The notes under the pieces are model-generated. The model searched no databases. It saw nothing but the letters and a program-made list of their open reading frames with translations, and had not been told where the DNA came from. A program made the translations under genes and the position numbers. A stretch of DNA of 64,000 nt from an uncultured Desulfobacterales bacterium. GTDB lineage: Bacteria; Desulfobacterota; Desulfobacteria; Desulfobacterales; SpSt-501. The stretch covers positions 280,538 to 344,537 of the forward strand of contig CALIUY010000012.1 in the NCBI GenBank assembly GCA_938048455.1, given 5' to 3'. Below, piece by piece: positions 62,593 to 64,000 of this stretch (position 1 is its first letter; the number at the start of each line of letters is the position of its first letter).

Positions 62593-63879
62593 ATGAAACA
62601 GAAGTGGATGCGGGTGTTGGGCGGGCTGGTGTTGGCCGTCGTTTTGGGTGCGACCGCGGCCTCCGCCGCCGTCGAACTGAACATGTACTACCCCGTCGCC
62701 GTGGGCGGACCGATCACCAAGATCATCGACGACATGATCGCCGAATTCGAAAAGACTCATCCGGCAATCAAGGTCAAGGCCGTCTATGCCGGCAATTACG
62801 ACGACACGCGCGTCAAGGCGCTTGCCGCTCTCAAGGCCAATCAGCCGGTGCAGCTGAGCGTGCTTTTTTCGATCGACCTCTTCGAGCTCATGGATCAGGA
62901 TGTCATCGTGCCCTTCGACGATCTGGCGACCTCGGCCGAGGACAAGCAGTGGCTGTCCTCGTTTTATCCCGCGCTGATGCAGAACTCCAAGGCCAAGGGC
63001 AAGATCTGGGGCATTCCCTTTCAGCGCTCGACCATCGTGATGTACCACAACAAGGAGGCCTTCAAGGAAGCCGGCCTCGACCCCAACAAGCCGCCGGCCA
63101 CCTGGAAGGAGATGGCCGAGATGGGCCAGAAACTGACCAAGAAAGACGCTTCCGGCAACGTCACGCGCTGGGGCGTGCTGATCCCTTCGACCGGCTACCC
63201 ATACTGGATGTTCCAGGCGTTTTGCATTCAGAACGGACGCGAGCTCATGAACCAGGACGGGAATCAGACCTACTTCGACCGGCCCGAAGTCGTCGAAGCC
63301 CTGCAATACTGGCGGGATCTCGCGGCGAAGTACAAGGTGATGCCCGAGGGGACCGTCGAATGGGGCACCCTGCGCCAGAAATTCTTGGAAGGCGCAACGG
63401 CGATCATGTGGCACACCACCGGCAACCTCACGGCCGTGCGCGAGGGCGCCAAGTTCGACTTCGGCGTGAGCATGCTGCCGGCCAACAAACGCCGCGGCTC
63501 GCCCACCGGCGGCGGAAACTTCTACATTTTCAAGAAAGCCTCCGCCGAGGAGCGCCAGGCGTCGCTCCAGTTCATTAAATTCATGACCTCGCCGGAGATG
63601 ACCGCGCGGTGGTCCATGGCCACCGGCTACGTGGCCACCAGCCCGGCCGCCTATAAAACGGCAACGCTGGAAAAGTACATCGCGGATTTTCCGGCCGCGG
63701 CCGTGGCCCGCGACCAGTTTGAGTATTCGGTGGCCGAACTCTCGGTGCACGAGAACGCCCGCGTGAAGAAATTCCTGGATGACGCCATCCAGAGCGTGCT
63801 CACCGGCGCCAAGTCGCCCCAAGACGCCTTGAGCGGCGCCCAGCAACAGGCCGAGCGCGTACTCAAGTCCTACCGCTGA
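62593..63879 (+). CDS. ugpB: ABC transporter substrate-binding protein, UgpB type
   Basis: The protein has 428 aa. Signal peptide 1-25. The extracellular solute-binding family 1 pattern includes NMYYPVAVGGPITKIIDDMIAEFEKTHPAIKVKAVYAGNYDDTRVKALAALKANQPVQLSVL, which is close to UgpB. It also has GKIWGIPFQRSTIVMYHNKEAFKEAGLDP and a late FLEGATAIMWHTTGNL. It is preceded by AGGAGG at 62581-62586. Glycerol-3-phosphate or glycerophosphodiesters are the expected ligands, consistent with glpAB nearby. Confidence 0.9.
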   Translation: MKQKWMRVLGGLVLAVVLGATAASAAVELNMYYPVAVGGPITKIIDDMIAEFEKTHPAIKVKAVYAGNYDDTRVKALAALKANQPVQLSVLFSIDLFELMDQDVIVPFDDLATSAEDKQWLSSFYPALMQNSKAKGKIWGIPFQRSTIVMYHNKEAFKEAGLDPNKPPATWKEMAEMGQKLTKKDASGNVTRWGVLIPSTGYPYWMFQAFCIQNGRELMNQDGNQTYFDRPEVVEALQYWRDLAAKYKVMPEGTVEWGTLRQKFLEGATAIMWHTTGNLTAVREGAKFDFGVSMLPANKRRGSPTGGGNFYIFKKASAEERQASLQFIKFMTSPEMTARWSMATGYVATSPAAYKTATLEKYIADFPAAAVARDQFEYSVAELSVHENARVKKFLDDAIQSVLTGAKSPQDALSGAQQQAERVLKSYR

Positions 63880-63897
63880 GGAGATCCTTCGGCGTCG

Positions 63898-64000
63898 ATG
63901 GCCGCCGCACTTCGGAAAGCCATGAGCTTCAACTCCAAAACCGCTCGATGGGTGAATGCGTGGCTGCTGCTCTCGCCGGCGGCGGTGTTGATGGTCGCCT
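63898..64000 (+). CDS. ugpA: ABC transporter permease, UgpA type (5' fragment)
   Basis: Only the first 34 codons lie in the window, running off its end. The start of the first membrane helix (VNAWLLLSPAAVLMVA) is visible. The position after the receptor gene, 18 bp downstream, fits UgpA. An internal ATG at 63922 is an alternative start. Confidence 0.7.
   Translation, partial: MAAALRKAMSFNSKTARWVNAWLLLSPAAVLMVA

Overview
The window is a 64 kb stretch of a GC-rich bacterial chromosome, densely packed, with most genes on short operons that overlap as ATGA. The gene content suggests a Gram-negative (LolA, MltB, lipoproteins) anaerobic or facultatively anaerobic organism. Evidence for this is a nitrate reductase operon, class III ribonucleotide reductase, a tungsten-type aldehyde:ferredoxin oxidoreductase, rubredoxin, a ferritin-like protein, a Na+-pumping decarboxylase subunit and TRAP transporters. 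The mix, together with YggT-DivIVA and twin PilT ATPases, fits Desulfobacterota (former Deltaproteobacteria) best. That placement is an inference; no 16S rRNA is present.

Layout. 1-3.7 kb: the end of narH, then narJ, narI, a NarK-type transporter, rubredoxin and a cupin. 3.7-6.1 kb (minus): SulP transporter and a NosL-like protein, set off by a REP/MITE-like palindromic element. 6.3-14.4 kb: a YheO/DauR-type regulator, RidA, a D-cysteine desulfhydrase-like PLP enzyme, a complete TRAP transporter, an unrecognised 425-aa protein and a dicarboxylate/amino-acid symporter. The TRAP-unknown block is visibly AT-richer than its flanks. 14.5-20.3 kb: CLC channel, QueG-like Fe-S protein, a second REP/MITE-like element, a small membrane protein, acyl-CoA ligase and an HD protein. 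20.3-26.4 kb (minus): anaerobic NTP reductase NrdD/NrdG with a palindromic promoter, then an overlapping radical SAM / thioredoxin-fold / ChaN lipoprotein cassette. 26.5-29.4 kb: OadG-OadB, gamma-carbonic anhydrase and ProC.

29.5-36 kb holds an apparent catabolic operon: a GntR regulator with a perfect operator on its own promoter, two FAD oxidoreductases resembling HcnABC/opine-oxidase complexes, an aldehyde:ferredoxin oxidoreductase and a ThiS/MoaD-like protein. 36-40 kb: YggT, DivIVA, two PilT-type ATPases and a zinc-ribbon/receiver protein. 40-45.3 kb (minus): TilS, FtsH, FolP and a metallo-beta-lactamase protein. 45.4 kb: SRP RNA with an unusually long closing stem. 45.7-48.4 kb: GrpE-DnaK behind a heat-shock-like promoter. 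48.6-53.3 kb: UspA, a ferritin-like protein, a membrane protein and GlpAB. 53.4-59.8 kb: a double-zinc-ribbon thioredoxin, a hypothetical protein, LolA, YebC, RlmE, RadA, MltB and a small PLDc_N protein. 59.86 kb: tRNA-Glu. 60-61.4 kb is gene-poor. 61.5 kb to the end: a UgpC/UgpB/UgpA-type glycerol-phosphate ABC importer, cut by the window edge.

Genes that plausibly work together: nitrate respiration (narHJI/K); uptake and deamination of an amino-acid-like substrate (regulator, RidA, PLP enzyme, TRAP); oxidation of an amine or amino acid through an aldehyde (FAD pair, AOR, cofactor-sulfur carrier); and glycerol-3-phosphate import and oxidation (ugp, glpAB). No CRISPR array, prophage or rRNA was seen.
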